From NCBI GenBank assembly GCA_026936105.1, contig JAIXKI010000020.1, positions 17,823 to 81,822 of the forward strand: DNA of 64,000 bases, in the 5' to 3' direction. Within the stretch, counting starts at the first letter, position 1. Each line of letters opens with the position of its first letter. A program made the translations under genes and the position numbers. This DNA comes from Chitinophagales bacterium (GTDB lineage: Bacteria > Bacteroidota > Bacteroidia > Chitinophagales > Chitinophagaceae). The notes beneath the pieces were generated by a model, which was given only the letters and a program-made list of their open reading frames with translations, did no database searches and was not told the origin of the DNA. Positions 8,579 to 17,648 of this stretch are shown here, in pieces.

Positions 8579-9147
8579 AATTTTCCTTCGTTATAGCATT
8601 TCCTGCATCTGGGTTCGTATGAATCTTTGGCGCCCAGCATTACCTGCTCTGGATTGGCCACTTTGCGGTAAGAATAATTCGCAATGTTGCCGCACTTGAC
8701 GCAGATCGCATGCACTTTGGTCACATAATCTGCTTTTGCCATGATGGTGGGCATAGGTCCGAATGGGTTTCCGAGGTAATCCATGTCCAGTCCGGCCACG
8801 ATCACCCTGATGCCCCGGAGCGCCAGCTGGTCACACACATAGGGAAGCTGATCATCAAAAAACTGAGCTTCATCAATACCGATCACGTCCACATCCTGGG
8901 CCATCAGCAAAATGTTTTGAGAATTGTCCACGGGAGTGGATTGTATGGCGTTGGTGTCATGAGAAACGATTTTGGTCTCATCATAGCGAACGTCTATTGA
9001 TGGTTTGAATATCTCCGCTTTCAGATTGGCGATTTTCACTCTTTTTAACCTTCTGATCAGTTCTTCTGTCTTGCCGCTGAACATGGAACCACAGATCACT
9101 TCGATCCACCCGCGGCGTTCTCCTCTGTAATTGGGTTCGATAAACAT
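8575..9147 (-). CDS. tdk: Thymidine kinase, type II
   Basis: The 190-residue protein phosphorylates thymidine to dTMP in the salvage pathway. The P-loop GSMFSGKT occupies residues 20-27 and is followed by [22 protein letters not shown] supplies the Walker B/catalytic Glu region; [18 protein letters not shown] is the conserved substrate-side block. The zinc site is intact, with Cys pairs in AICVKCG and PRCRKCYNE. Length matches the family. It is the first gene of a unit with ccmB, overlapping by four bases, and is divergent from the gene at 9233. Confidence 0.97.
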   Translation of the reverse strand: MFIEPNYRGERRGWIEVICGSMFSGKTEELIRRLKRVKIANLKAEIFKPSIDVRYDETKIVSHDTNAIQSTPVDNSQNILLMAQDVDVIGIDEAQFFDDQLPYVCDQLALRGIRVIVAGLDMDYLGNPFGPMPTIMAKADYVTKVHAICVKCGNIANYSYRKVANPEQVMLGAKDSYEPRCRKCYNEGKL

Positions 9148-9232
9148 TGTTAAGATTTATATTTTCGGTTGGCCTGCCTGATATAATTTCAAAACAGTTT
9201 GTAATTTTAAGCTTTCCGTCAAAAATACCATA

Positions 9233-9928
9233 ATGGAACGAATCGGAGCTCTAATAGATAAATTAAAAGAACAATTTGACGCAAAAGCTGAAGCTGCCCG
9301 GATGTTGATGACCCTGCAATTATTGCAACAAGAATTGAATCAGCTTCAACCTCAGAATACGAGGACGTTAGGTACATCAAAAGTAGCTGTTGTATTGCCT
9401 GCTGCCAATCCTTCAATTGCGCCACAATATGAAAAGTATGCACCAAAGCCGGCGGACAACCCGGTAGTTCAGGGAGTGAAAGAAACGGTGCTGGTGGATA
9501 ATGGTTCTGTGTCGGTGGTACAGAAAAACAAACAACTGGATATGGTCTTTGATCCCATGATGGAGATCCCGACATTATATAACCAGCCCAGAGGCAAAGA
9601 GATCAATGAAGTGAATGCGGCACAACCCGAATCATTGAACGACAAATTGAGAGAAGGGAAGACTGAATTATTTGAGGTATTGAAAGAAACTCCGGTGAAA
9701 GACCTGCGAAAAGCGATAGGGATCAATGACCGTTATGTGTTCATCAGTGAATTATTCAGGGGAGATGAAGCCATGTATGAACGTTGCATTAAGACAATAA
9801 ACAACTTCAATATCTATCCCGAAGCCGAATTTTGGATCAACAGGGAGTTAAAAACTAAGTTATGCTGGGATATTCAAAGTGAAACGGTCAGGCTGTTTGA
9901 TCAGTTGATCAAGAGGCGTTTTTCGTGA
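9233..9928 (+). CDS. Conserved protein of unknown function
   Basis: A 231-residue soluble protein with no signal peptide. The N-terminus (about 1-40) is a Lys/Glu/Gln/Leu-rich helix likely to form a coiled coil. A low-complexity middle links it to a C-terminal part (about 140-231) that looks like a folded domain: LREGKTELFEVLKETPVKDL, then NDRYVFISELFRGDEAMYERC and a helical end. I associate this pattern with conserved uncharacterised proteins of Chitinophagaceae/Sphingobacteria but cannot give a function. Its 3' end overlaps the convergent waaA gene by 28 bases. No clear promoter was seen in the 85-base gap from tdk. Confidence 0.75.
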   Translation: MERIGALIDKLKEQFDAKAEAARMLMTLQLLQQELNQLQPQNTRTLGTSKVAVVLPAANPSIAPQYEKYAPKPADNPVVQGVKETVLVDNGSVSVVQKNKQLDMVFDPMMEIPTLYNQPRGKEINEVNAAQPESLNDKLREGKTELFEVLKETPVKDLRKAIGINDRYVFISELFRGDEAMYERCIKTINNFNIYPEAEFWINRELKTKLCWDIQSETVRLFDQLIKRRFS

Positions 9929-11157
9929 ATGAACCGGATGATACTTTCCGTAGCCCCTTTTTTGCTTTTCACATATTCTTCCGAAGATTTGCAGGCACGC
10001 TGATATTCATCAGCATTTTTGAGTAGTGAACTAACCCTTTCATTCAGTTCTGTTGCATTAGAAAAACTGATCCCACCGCCGGTTTGTATCAGTTCGACGG
10101 CTTCATTGAATTTTTGATAGTTGGGGCCAAACAGTACCGGCTTCCCATATACGGCCGCTTCAAGTGTGTTATGGATACCGGATGATTTGAAGCCACCGCC
10201 GATATAAGTTAACGTGGCATAATGATATAAACGGGACAACAGCCCAATGCTGTCAATGATCAAAGTATTATGAGCGCCGGTTAAAGCTTTACCTGCTCTT
10301 ATTTCCGAATAAAGTATGGAACCCGGAAATATCTTCTTTGTATCTGATATATGACTTTCGCTGATTTCATGTGGTGCAAGGATCAACCTGAATCCTTTAT
10401 TTCCATGATCAAGTTTTGAAAGAGCTTCTTCATCTTCTTTCCAGGTGCTGCCGGCCACAATACATTTTTCGCCTTTCAGAAAGTTTTCGATTTCGGCAAT
10501 AGGTTCAAATTTTTCTGCGATCTCAATAACCCTGTCAAAACGGGTATCACCTGATATACTGCATTTTTCATGCAGTCCTAACCCTGATAAAAGGTTCTTT
10601 GAATCTACCGTTTGTACAAAGATGTGATCAAAAAAAGCCAGCATTTTTCTGTAAAGGCTACCATACCATTTAAAGAAAACGGATCCTTTCCTGAATATCG
10701 CTGAGATTAACAGCAAAGGGATCTTTCTTTCATGAATCGTTTTCAGATAATAGTACCAGTATTCATATTTTACAAAAACGACCAATGAAGGATGTACAAT
10801 GTCTAAAAACTTCTGAGCATTGGACTGACTGCCCATCGGAAGGTAAAAGACCCAGTTAGCTCCCGGATAATCTTTTCTTATTTCGTAACCGGAAGGGGAA
10901 AAAAAAGTCAGGAGTATCTTATGTTCTTTGTATTGCGTTTTCAGTTTTTCCAGCACCGGCCTTCCTTGTTCAAATTCACCTAATGAAGAGCAGTGAATCC
11001 AGATAACCTTTGCATCTTGAGGAATAGCATCTTTCAGCCTGGTGAAAATACCCTTCCTTCCAGCCATCCATTTTGCAGCTTTCGGGTTAAAGGATGATGA
11101 AATCCTGACTGACAGCCTGTATAAGAATAAAAAGATATTGTAAAATAGAATCCCCAT
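9901..11157 (-). CDS. waaA: 3-deoxy-D-manno-octulosonic acid (Kdo) transferase
   Basis: A 418-residue GT30 glycosyltransferase that adds Kdo to lipid A precursor at the inner membrane, the step linking lipid A to the core. It begins with a short membrane-anchoring stretch (MGILFYNIFLFLYRLSVRI), followed by IWIHCSSLGEFEQGRPVLE near 50-70, which carries the catalytic glutamate region, LLTFFSPSGYE, and the C-terminal block TYIGGGFKSSGIHNTLEAAVYGKPVLFGPN. It diverges from the nucleotide-sugar operon and its 3' end overlaps the gene at 9233. Number of Kdo residues added cannot be told. Confidence 0.94.
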   Translation of the reverse strand: MGILFYNIFLFLYRLSVRISSSFNPKAAKWMAGRKGIFTRLKDAIPQDAKVIWIHCSSLGEFEQGRPVLEKLKTQYKEHKILLTFFSPSGYEIRKDYPGANWVFYLPMGSQSNAQKFLDIVHPSLVVFVKYEYWYYYLKTIHERKIPLLLISAIFRKGSVFFKWYGSLYRKMLAFFDHIFVQTVDSKNLLSGLGLHEKCSISGDTRFDRVIEIAEKFEPIAEIENFLKGEKCIVAGSTWKEDEEALSKLDHGNKGFRLILAPHEISESHISDTKKIFPGSILYSEIRAGKALTGAHNTLIIDSIGLLSRLYHYATLTYIGGGFKSSGIHNTLEAAVYGKPVLFGPNYQKFNEAVELIQTGGGISFSNATELNERVSSLLKNADEYQRACKSSEEYVKSKKGATESIIRFIHEKRLLIN

Positions 11158-11214
11158 TTTTTCGTTTTTAACTCGGCAAAATAAGCCAATCGGGTAAAAC
11201 TACCTGTATTTTAG

Positions 11215-11222
11215 TACTTTTG
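11215..11222 (+). promoter_or_regulatory. -7 promoter element for the nucleotide-sugar operon
   Basis: TACTTTTG matches TAnnTTTG exactly, 27 bases before the aminotransferase start. This is the only such element I see ahead of the five tightly packed genes to 16549. No good -33 partner. Confidence 0.55.
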
Positions 11223-11249
11223 CGGCACTTTTAAAATTAACCTGTTTCG

Positions 11250-12380
11250 ATGCGTCCTATCCAGATGGTGGATACCCACACCCAGTACCATAAGATAAAA
11301 TCCGAAGTGGACAAAGCAGTGATTGAAGTGATGGAAAGTTCAGCTTTCATAAACGGAGAGCCTGTACGGAAATTTGCTGCCAACCTCTCAAATTACCTTG
11401 GAGTAAAACACAGCATCCCTTGCGGCAACGGAACCGATGCCTTACAGATCGCAATGATGGCTCTGGGCTTTCAGCCGGGAGATGAAGTGATCACTCCTTC
11501 TTTTACATATATAGCTACCACTGAAGTTATCGCTTTATTGAAACTGACACCTGTATTTGTGGAAGTGGATCCTAAGACATTTTGCATCAATCCTTCAGAA
11601 ATTGAAAAAGCGATCACACCAAAGACCAAAGCCATTGTCCCGGTGCATTTATACGGCCAGGCAGCTCCCATGGAAGAGATCATGGAGATTGCACGGAAGC
11701 ATCAACTTTTTGTTATAGAAGATAATGCCCAGGCCACAGGATGTGATTATTTTTTTAAAGATGGCTCTAAGAAGAAAACTGGAACCATAGGACATATCGG
11801 AGCTACTTCTTTTTACCCGTCAAAAAACCTGGGTGCATTCGGTGATGGCGGCGCCATTTTTACCAATGATGATGATTGGGCGGTAAAACTAAGAATGATC
11901 GCCAATCACGGGCAGAGCAAGAGATATTATCATGATGTGGTGGGATGTAACAGCCGGCTGGACACGATCCAGGCAGCAATCCTTGATATTAAATTGAAAC
12001 ACCTGGATGAATATGCAGCAGCAAGAAGGAAAGCTGCCGATCATTATGATAAAGCATTTGCCGGAAATCAAAAGATCAGAACTCCATTCCGGGCTCCGTA
12101 CACCAATCATGTTTTTCATCAATACACATTGATACTGGAAGGAGTGGACAGGGATGGATTGAATAAATTTCTTGCAGAAAGAAATATTCCTTCAATGATC
12201 TATTATCCGGTGCCGGGACACAGGCAAAAGATGTTTGAGCATTTCAATACTGCCTCAAAAGAAATGCCGGTGACCGACTGGCTTACGGAGCGGGTCATTT
12301 CTTTGCCGATCCACACTGAAATGGATGAAGAGCAATTGAATTTTATAGAAAACAATGTTTTGGAATTCGTAAACAAATAA
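11250..12380 (+). CDS. DegT/DnrJ/EryC1/StrS-family sugar aminotransferase
   Basis: The 376-residue PLP enzyme converts a keto-sugar nucleotide to an amino sugar. The PLP lysine is Lys192 in FYPSKNLGAFGDGGA; SIPCGNGTDALQIAM near 55 and VIEDNAQATG near 160 are the usual cofactor-contact blocks. It resembles WbpE/DegT-type enzymes, which act on UDP-linked 3-keto sugars, but the exact sugar is not readable. It leads a five-gene operon, with seven bases separating it from ugd, so its substrate is probably a UDP-sugar made by a neighbour such as the dehydrogenase at 14707. Confidence 0.92.
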   Translation: MRPIQMVDTHTQYHKIKSEVDKAVIEVMESSAFINGEPVRKFAANLSNYLGVKHSIPCGNGTDALQIAMMALGFQPGDEVITPSFTYIATTEVIALLKLTPVFVEVDPKTFCINPSEIEKAITPKTKAIVPVHLYGQAAPMEEIMEIARKHQLFVIEDNAQATGCDYFFKDGSKKKTGTIGHIGATSFYPSKNLGAFGDGGAIFTNDDDWAVKLRMIANHGQSKRYYHDVVGCNSRLDTIQAAILDIKLKHLDEYAAARRKAADHYDKAFAGNQKIRTPFRAPYTNHVFHQYTLILEGVDRDGLNKFLAERNIPSMIYYPVPGHRQKMFEHFNTASKEMPVTDWLTERVISLPIHTEMDEEQLNFIENNVLEFVNK

Positions 12381-12387
12381 TGTCTTA

Positions 12388-13698
12388 ATGAAAATTGCAG
12401 TAATCGGTACCGGATATGTCGGCTTGGTTTCGGGAACTTGTTTTGCCGAAACAGGTAATGAAGTCACTTGTGTTGATATTGATATCAATAAAGTGAACCG
12501 TCTTAAAAATGGTGAGATCACGATCTATGAACCGGGCCTGGAAAATTTATTTCTACGGAATTTAAAAGATGGCCGCCTGAAGTTCACTACGGACATTGCC
12601 GAAGGGATCGAAGACGCTTTGGTGGTTTGTTTTGCATTGCCTACACCTCCGGGTGAAAACGGGGCTGCCGATCTGAAGGCTGTATTGCAAGTGGCGGATC
12701 AGGTCGGGAAATTACTTAAAGATTATAAGGTTATTGTAAATAAAAGTACAGTTCCGGTGGGTACCGGTGAAAAAGTTCATGCCGCTATTGCCAAAAACTA
12801 TAAAGGGGAATTTGATGTAGTGTCCAACCCGGAATTTCTGAGAGAAGGAGTGGCGGTGGAAGACTTTATGAAACCTGAAAGGGTAATTATCGGCGCTTCA
12901 TCGGAAAGAGCAAGGAAAGTGATCAGTGACTTGTACGCTCCCTTTGTTCGCCAGGGAAATCCGATGATCTATATGGATGTGAAATCTGCTGAGCTTACGA
13001 AATATGCTGCCAATACTTTTCTGGCCACCAAGATCACTTTTATGAATGAGATCGCTCAATTGTGTGAGCGCCTGGGCGCTGATGTGGATATGGTGCGCAG
13101 AGGTATAGGCAGTGACGGAAGGATAGGTAAGCGTTTCCTGTTTCCGGGGATCGGATTTGGCGGAAGTTGTTTTCCCAAAGATGTCAGCGCTCTGAAAAGG
13201 TCGGCACATGAGGCGGGATATGAATTCAAAATTCTGAATGCCGTGCTGGAGGTCAATGAAAAACAAAAGCTTCATCTGATCACCGGCATAAAAAAATATT
13301 TTGGTGATGATCTGAAAGGGAAAAGGTTTGCTTTATGGGGACTGGCTTTTAAACCAAACACCGATGACATCCGTGAAGCGCCTGCTTTGGAAGTTATTAA
13401 TGAGTTGCTGAAGTGTGGGGCAACAGTCTGTGCCTTTGACCCTGAAGCAATGAAAAACGTGAAGACAAAACTGGGTGATAAAATTGAATATGCCACCAGT
13501 CAATACGAATGTTTGACCGGAGCAGATGCTTTGATCATTGCAACGGAATGGAATGAATTCCGCAATCCCGATTTTCAGAGGATGGCAGGCAGTCTGAAGA
13601 ATAAAGTGATCTTTGACGGCCGTAATCTTTTTGATCTGGATGATATGCGTGAGTATGGTTTTCATTATGAAAGTATCGGCAGATCAATTGTGAACTAA
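12388..13698 (+). CDS. ugd: UDP-glucose 6-dehydrogenase
   Basis: The 436-residue NAD enzyme oxidises UDP-glucose to UDP-glucuronate. The N-terminal Rossmann loop is [11 protein letters not shown] (residues 5-15), the mid-domain shows [10 protein letters not shown] and SNPEFLREG, and the catalytic cysteine is Cys261 in [10 protein letters not shown]. The C-terminal UDP-binding half contains [19 protein letters not shown]. Its product is the expected substrate of the decarboxylase-like gene eight bases downstream. Confidence 0.95.
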   Translation: MKIAVIGTGYVGLVSGTCFAETGNEVTCVDIDINKVNRLKNGEITIYEPGLENLFLRNLKDGRLKFTTDIAEGIEDALVVCFALPTPPGENGAADLKAVLQVADQVGKLLKDYKVIVNKSTVPVGTGEKVHAAIAKNYKGEFDVVSNPEFLREGVAVEDFMKPERVIIGASSERARKVISDLYAPFVRQGNPMIYMDVKSAELTKYAANTFLATKITFMNEIAQLCERLGADVDMVRRGIGSDGRIGKRFLFPGIGFGGSCFPKDVSALKRSAHEAGYEFKILNAVLEVNEKQKLHLITGIKKYFGDDLKGKRFALWGLAFKPNTDDIREAPALEVINELLKCGATVCAFDPEAMKNVKTKLGDKIEYATSQYECLTGADALIIATEWNEFRNPDFQRMAGSLKNKVIFDGRNLFDLDDMREYGFHYESIGRSIVN

Positions 13699-13705
13699 CC
13701 AACTT

Positions 13706-14689
13706 ATGGAACGAAAAAGAGTTTTAATTACAGGGGCTGCAGGCTTTTTGGGATCGCATTTATGCGACCGCTTTATAAAAGAAGGATATCATGTGATCGG
13801 GATGGATAATCTCATTACGGGTGACCTGGCCAATATCCATCATCTTTTTAAACTGGAGCAGTTTGAATTCTACCATCATGATGTGACCAAGTTCATTCAT
13901 GTTCCCGGCCACCTGGATTATATTTTGCATTTCGCTTCACCTGCCAGTCCCATTGATTATCTGAAAATTCCCATTCAGACACTAAAAGTAGGAGCCATGG
14001 GTACTCATAACTGCCTGGGCCTTGCAAAGTCAAAGAAAGCCAGGATGTTGGTGGCTTCAACGAGTGAAGTATATGGTGATCCTTTGGTACATCCGCAACA
14101 TGAAGAATATTGGGGCAATGTAAATCCCGTAGGGCCGAGAGGAGTTTATGATGAAGCAAAGCGTTACATGGAGGCGATCACCATGGCGTACCATAATTTC
14201 CATGATCTCGATACAAGGATAGTACGAATATTCAACACCTATGGCCCCAGAATGCGATTGAATGACGGGAGGGCATTGCCTGCTTTTATCGGCCAGGCGC
14301 TTCGTGGGGAAGACCTTACCGTATTTGGCGACGGCTCGCAGACAAGAAGTTTTTGTTTTGTGGATGATCTCGTTGAAGGTATTTATAGATTACTACTCAG
14401 CGATTATCATTTGCCCGTTAACATCGGAAACCCTGATGAAATTTCTTTGCTTGATTTTGCCCATGAAATATTGGAACTGACAGGCAGAAAAGTAAAAATT
14501 GTTTTTAAACCATTGCCGGTGGATGATCCCAAACAGCGGGAGCCTGATATTACAAAAGCCAAAGAGTTGCTGGGGTGGGAGCCTAAAGTAAAGCGTAGTG
14601 AAGGGCTAAAAATAACTTATGACTATTTCAAATCACTTCCCCCTGATGAATGGAATAAACAGCCTAAGAAATTCGTTAGTAATAAATAA
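13706..14689 (+). CDS. UDP-glucuronate decarboxylase-like extended SDR enzyme
   Basis: A 327-residue extended short-chain dehydrogenase. [11 protein letters not shown] at 10-20 binds [17 protein letters not shown] gives the catalytic Ser region, and Tyr148/Lys152 in YDEAKRY complete the triad. The block [11 protein letters not shown] is typical of UDP-xylose synthases (UXS), which turn UDP-glucuronate into UDP-xylose. Placement directly after ugd supports this. A related UDP-glucuronate or dTDP-glucose-type SDR is a possible alternative but less likely. Confidence 0.88.
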   Translation: MERKRVLITGAAGFLGSHLCDRFIKEGYHVIGMDNLITGDLANIHHLFKLEQFEFYHHDVTKFIHVPGHLDYILHFASPASPIDYLKIPIQTLKVGAMGTHNCLGLAKSKKARMLVASTSEVYGDPLVHPQHEEYWGNVNPVGPRGVYDEAKRYMEAITMAYHNFHDLDTRIVRIFNTYGPRMRLNDGRALPAFIGQALRGEDLTVFGDGSQTRSFCFVDDLVEGIYRLLLSDYHLPVNIGNPDEISLLDFAHEILELTGRKVKIVFKPLPVDDPKQREPDITKAKELLGWEPKVKRSEGLKITYDYFKSLPPDEWNKQPKKFVSNK

Positions 14690-14706
14690 ACCATTTTGAC
14701 CAGCGT

Positions 14707-15999
14707 ATGATATATGAAGATTTAATCAGCAAAAAATCAAAGTTAGCGGTGATCGGGCTTGGCTATGTGGGGCTGCCGATCGCACTGGAATTTGCCAAAA
14801 AGATCTCGGTGATCGGTTTCGATATCAATGAAAAACGTATCGGAATGATGAAGCAGGGTATTGATCCGAGCAATGAATTGGGTAAAGAGGATTTTCAGAA
14901 TTCTGATATAGTTTTTACCAGCTCTTTGGATATTCTGCGTGAGGCAAGATTTTTTATTGTGGCCGTTCCCACTCCGGTAGATGATTCAAATGTTCCCGAC
15001 CTGGTCCCTGTGAAGAAAGCTTCAGAGACAGTTGGCAAAGTGATCAAAAAAGGAGATTATGTTGTATTTGAATCCACGGTATATCCGGGCTGTACCGAAG
15101 AAGATTGCCTGCCGATAATTGAAAAACTCTCAGGGCTTAAAAATGTGGCCGATTTTAAACTCGGCTATTCGCCTGAAAGGATCAACCCGGGTGATAAGGC
15201 ACATACACTGGCTAGTATAGTGAAAGTGGTGTCCGGCTCTGATGCCGAGTCACTTGAGCAAATTGCAAAAGTGTATGAACTGGTGGTAAAAGCAGGTGTA
15301 CACAGAGCTCCTTCCATCAAAGTGGCAGAGGCTGCCAAGATCATTGAAAATACTCAGCGAGACCTCAATATCGCATTGATGAACGAACTGTCCGTGATCT
15401 TTGACAAAATGGGTATCAACACCTATGATGTATTGACTGCTGCGGGCACAAAATGGAATTTTCTCAAGTTCCATCCCGGACTTGTCGGAGGCCATTGTAT
15501 CGGAGTGGATCCGTATTACCTTACTCACAAAGCACAGGAATTGGGATACACGCCAAAAGTGATACTTTCAGGACGTAGCATCAATGACAGCATGGGCGGA
15601 TATGTGGCACAAAAAGTTTTAAGACATATCATAAAGATTTCGGGTGATGTCAAGAAATCGAAGGTATTGGTGAAAGGAGCTACTTTCAAAGAGAATGTTA
15701 GCGACATCCGGAATTCCAAAGTGGCAGATGTGGTCAGGGTATTAAAATCCTATTATGTGAATGTGGATGTAGAAGACCCTTTTGCAGACTCAAGTGAACT
15801 GATGCATGAATATGGGTTTGGGCTTGTGGAAACTCCCGGCGATGATTATGATGCAGTAATTGTCACCGTTCCTCATAATTCTTATCTTGCGCTCGATGAT
15901 GAATATTTTTCATCCATAAGCAGGCCTGATGCCTTAATTGTGGATTTGAAAGGAATTTACAGAGATAAGATTAATAAAAGAAATTACTGGAGTTTGTAA
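14707..15999 (+). CDS. UDP-N-acetylhexosamine dehydrogenase (WbpO/TviB/WecC type)
   Basis: The 430-residue enzyme is a four-electron nucleotide-sugar dehydrogenase distinct from the ugd two genes upstream. It has IGLGYVGLPIALEFAK at about 15-30, VPTPVDDSNVPDL near 85, FESTVYPGCTEE near 120, and catalytic Cys264 in GGHCIGVDPYYL. The GHCIGVDPYY form is characteristic of enzymes acting on UDP-GlcNAc, UDP-GalNAc or UDP-ManNAc, giving the hexosaminuronate. It may feed the operon's aminotransferase, though WbpB-like oxidoreductase and acetyltransferase steps are not in this operon. Confidence 0.9.
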   Translation: MIYEDLISKKSKLAVIGLGYVGLPIALEFAKKISVIGFDINEKRIGMMKQGIDPSNELGKEDFQNSDIVFTSSLDILREARFFIVAVPTPVDDSNVPDLVPVKKASETVGKVIKKGDYVVFESTVYPGCTEEDCLPIIEKLSGLKNVADFKLGYSPERINPGDKAHTLASIVKVVSGSDAESLEQIAKVYELVVKAGVHRAPSIKVAEAAKIIENTQRDLNIALMNELSVIFDKMGINTYDVLTAAGTKWNFLKFHPGLVGGHCIGVDPYYLTHKAQELGYTPKVILSGRSINDSMGGYVAQKVLRHIIKISGDVKKSKVLVKGATFKENVSDIRNSKVADVVRVLKSYYVNVDVEDPFADSSELMHEYGFGLVETPGDDYDAVIVTVPHNSYLALDDEYFSSISRPDALIVDLKGIYRDKINKRNYWSL

Positions 16000-16000
16000 T

Positions 16001-16549
16001 ATGCCTTTTTACGGGACGGACTTTAAAGGATTATTTGTATTTGAACCGAAAATATTCGAAGACAGCCGGGGATATTTTTTCGAATCGTACAATGAGAATT
16101 TGTTTAAGCAACATGGGATTGATCACCGTTGGGTGCAGGACAACCAATCTTCTTCAACTTATGGAGTGATTCGCGGACTGCATTTTCAAAGAAACCCGCA
16201 TGCGCAGGCAAAATTGGTGAGAGTGCTGGAAGGTGTCATCCTGGATGTTGTGGTTGATATCCGGAAAGGCTCTTCCACTTACGGTAAGTATTTCAGCATT
16301 GAGTTGTCCCCGGTAAACAATAAGCAAATGTTCATTCCCAAAGGTTTTGCACATGGTTTTTCAGTTTTAAGCGAAAGAGCTGTGGTCCTTTATAAGTGCG
16401 ATAATTTTTATAATAAGGAAAGTGAAGCCGGGATCTTGTATAATGATCCTTCACTGCATATAGACTGGAAGATCCCCCCGGGAAGGGAAATTGTTTCTGA
16501 AAAAGACAAATTGCTGCCAGTACTTGCTGACTCCGGAAATAATTTCTAG
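16001..16549 (+). CDS. rfbC: dTDP-4-dehydrorhamnose 3,5-epimerase
   Basis: The 182-residue cupin epimerises dTDP-4-keto-6-deoxyglucose at C3 and C5 in dTDP-L-rhamnose synthesis. Key blocks: EDSRGYFFESYNE near 23-35, the catalytic His61 in RGLHFQ, KLVRVLEGVILDVVVDIRKGS, and FIPKGFAHGFSVLSE. It follows the previous stop by one base. The other rhamnose genes (rfbA, rfbB, rfbD) are not here, so the pathway must be completed elsewhere. Confidence 0.94.
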   Translation: MPFYGTDFKGLFVFEPKIFEDSRGYFFESYNENLFKQHGIDHRWVQDNQSSSTYGVIRGLHFQRNPHAQAKLVRVLEGVILDVVVDIRKGSSTYGKYFSIELSPVNNKQMFIPKGFAHGFSVLSERAVVLYKCDNFYNKESEAGILYNDPSLHIDWKIPPGREIVSEKDKLLPVLADSGNNF

Positions 16550-16579
16550 CGTGTTTGAATTCTCTTTGTTTCGGTAATG

Positions 16580-17254
16580 CTATTTGATAGATGTGATTTC
16601 AGTATTCCCTGTTTTAGACTCAGTCTTTACTATACCAAACCCCGGTGCATACCATTCCGTAATATCGCTATTGATAGGTAAGCCGATACCCATTTTAAAA
16701 ATGAGCTTACTGTGATAGTTTATTTTGAAGCATTCCCAGGTTCCGGCAGGAGTAGTGACACTTTCTTTGCCCACGACCTTCCTTTTGGTAATATCTATGC
16801 TGATGTGTGCGCCTATCCCGCTTTGTGTCTTAAAGTCCATGCTGAACTGGCCATCTTTCAGCACATCCCCTTCTTTCATATTGGAAGGATATTCAAGAAA
16901 AGATGCCTGGCCGGTTGCTGAAACATCACCCATTTGTTCCTGTTGGGCAGAGGGAATAAACATTTTCATATCCATCATGATGATGCCGCCCACACATCTG
17001 ATATTATTAGTGGCTTTGGAACCGGCTTCTCCTTTATCATTTATCATTACTGAAGTGACAGTGGAAGTAACTGTTTCTCCGGATTTTTTTACATCGGAAA
17101 CCGTATAGACTACCTTGCCGACCTCTTTTCTTTTTTTGTTTGTGATCGTCATTTCAATAGTCTTGTTGTTTTGCATATAATAAAAATCGGTGCATTCCTG
17201 AGAGAAGACGGAATAGCCGGCCAGCAGCAATACGGTAATAAGAAGAGCCTTCAT
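16580..17254 (-). CDS. Secreted protein, DUF3108/TapB-like
   Basis: A 224-residue product with a signal peptide (MKALLITVLLLAGYSVFSQ, cleavage before ECTDFY) and a beta-rich mature part. VGKESVTTPAGTWECFKINY and EWYAPGFGIVKTES resemble the end of the DUF3108/TapB-like family, periplasmic proteins of unknown role. It is convergent with rfbC, 30 bases away, and I see no terminator in the gap. Function unknown; the family call is from the C-terminal pattern only. Confidence 0.65.
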   Translation of the reverse strand: MKALLITVLLLAGYSVFSQECTDFYYMQNNKTIEMTITNKKRKEVGKVVYTVSDVKKSGETVTSTVTSVMINDKGEAGSKATNNIRCVGGIIMMDMKMFIPSAQQEQMGDVSATGQASFLEYPSNMKEGDVLKDGQFSMDFKTQSGIGAHISIDITKRKVVGKESVTTPAGTWECFKINYHSKLIFKMGIGLPINSDITEWYAPGFGIVKTESKTGNTEITSIK

Positions 17255-17334
17255 GTTAAAATAATTTGTAATTACAAGATAAGGAGATTTAGAAAGCAGG
17301 TATTGTATTGTGGAAAAATATTATTTACAAAGAG

Positions 17335-17405
17335 TTGCCCGACAAGGATTCGAACCCTGACATAGAGAGCCAGAATCTCTCGTACTACCATTATACTATC
17401 GGGCA
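17335..17405 (-). tRNA. tRNA-Gln (anticodon CTG)
   Basis: The minus strand folds as a full cloverleaf: acceptor TGCCCGA / TCGGGCA, D arm GTAT..GTAC, anticodon stem AGAGA / TCTCT with 7-base loop TTCTGGC (anticodon CTG, reading CAG) and a T arm with GTTCGAATC. Discriminator A; CCA is not encoded. A second tRNA-Gln follows in tandem. Confidence 0.93.
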
Positions 17406-17437
17406 ATTGCAAATACCTTCCGGAACCAGAGCGTTTG

Positions 17438-17508
17438 TTGGCCCATAAGGATTCGAACCTTAACAGACAGAACCAAAATCTGTAGTGCTACCATTACACC
17501 ATGGGCCA
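17438..17508 (-). tRNA. tRNA-Gln (anticodon TTG)
   Basis: Cloverleaf on the minus strand: acceptor TGGCCCA / TGGGCCA, D arm GTGT..GCAC, anticodon stem ACAGA / TCTGT with loop TTTTGGT (anticodon TTG, reading CAA), T loop TTCGAAT. CCA not encoded. It lies 32 bases upstream of the CTG copy, so the pair covers both glutamine codons. Confidence 0.93.
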
Positions 17509-17648
17509 ATCCGGTTTCCGATCCACGTCAGAATTGACGGGACGCAAAAATAAGCTGACTATCCGTTCTTCCCAAATTGATTTAAGCATATTGATGCCTG
17601 AAGTTTATAGCTTGTTTTTTTCCTACATTTAGTGATAAATTATCTGCT

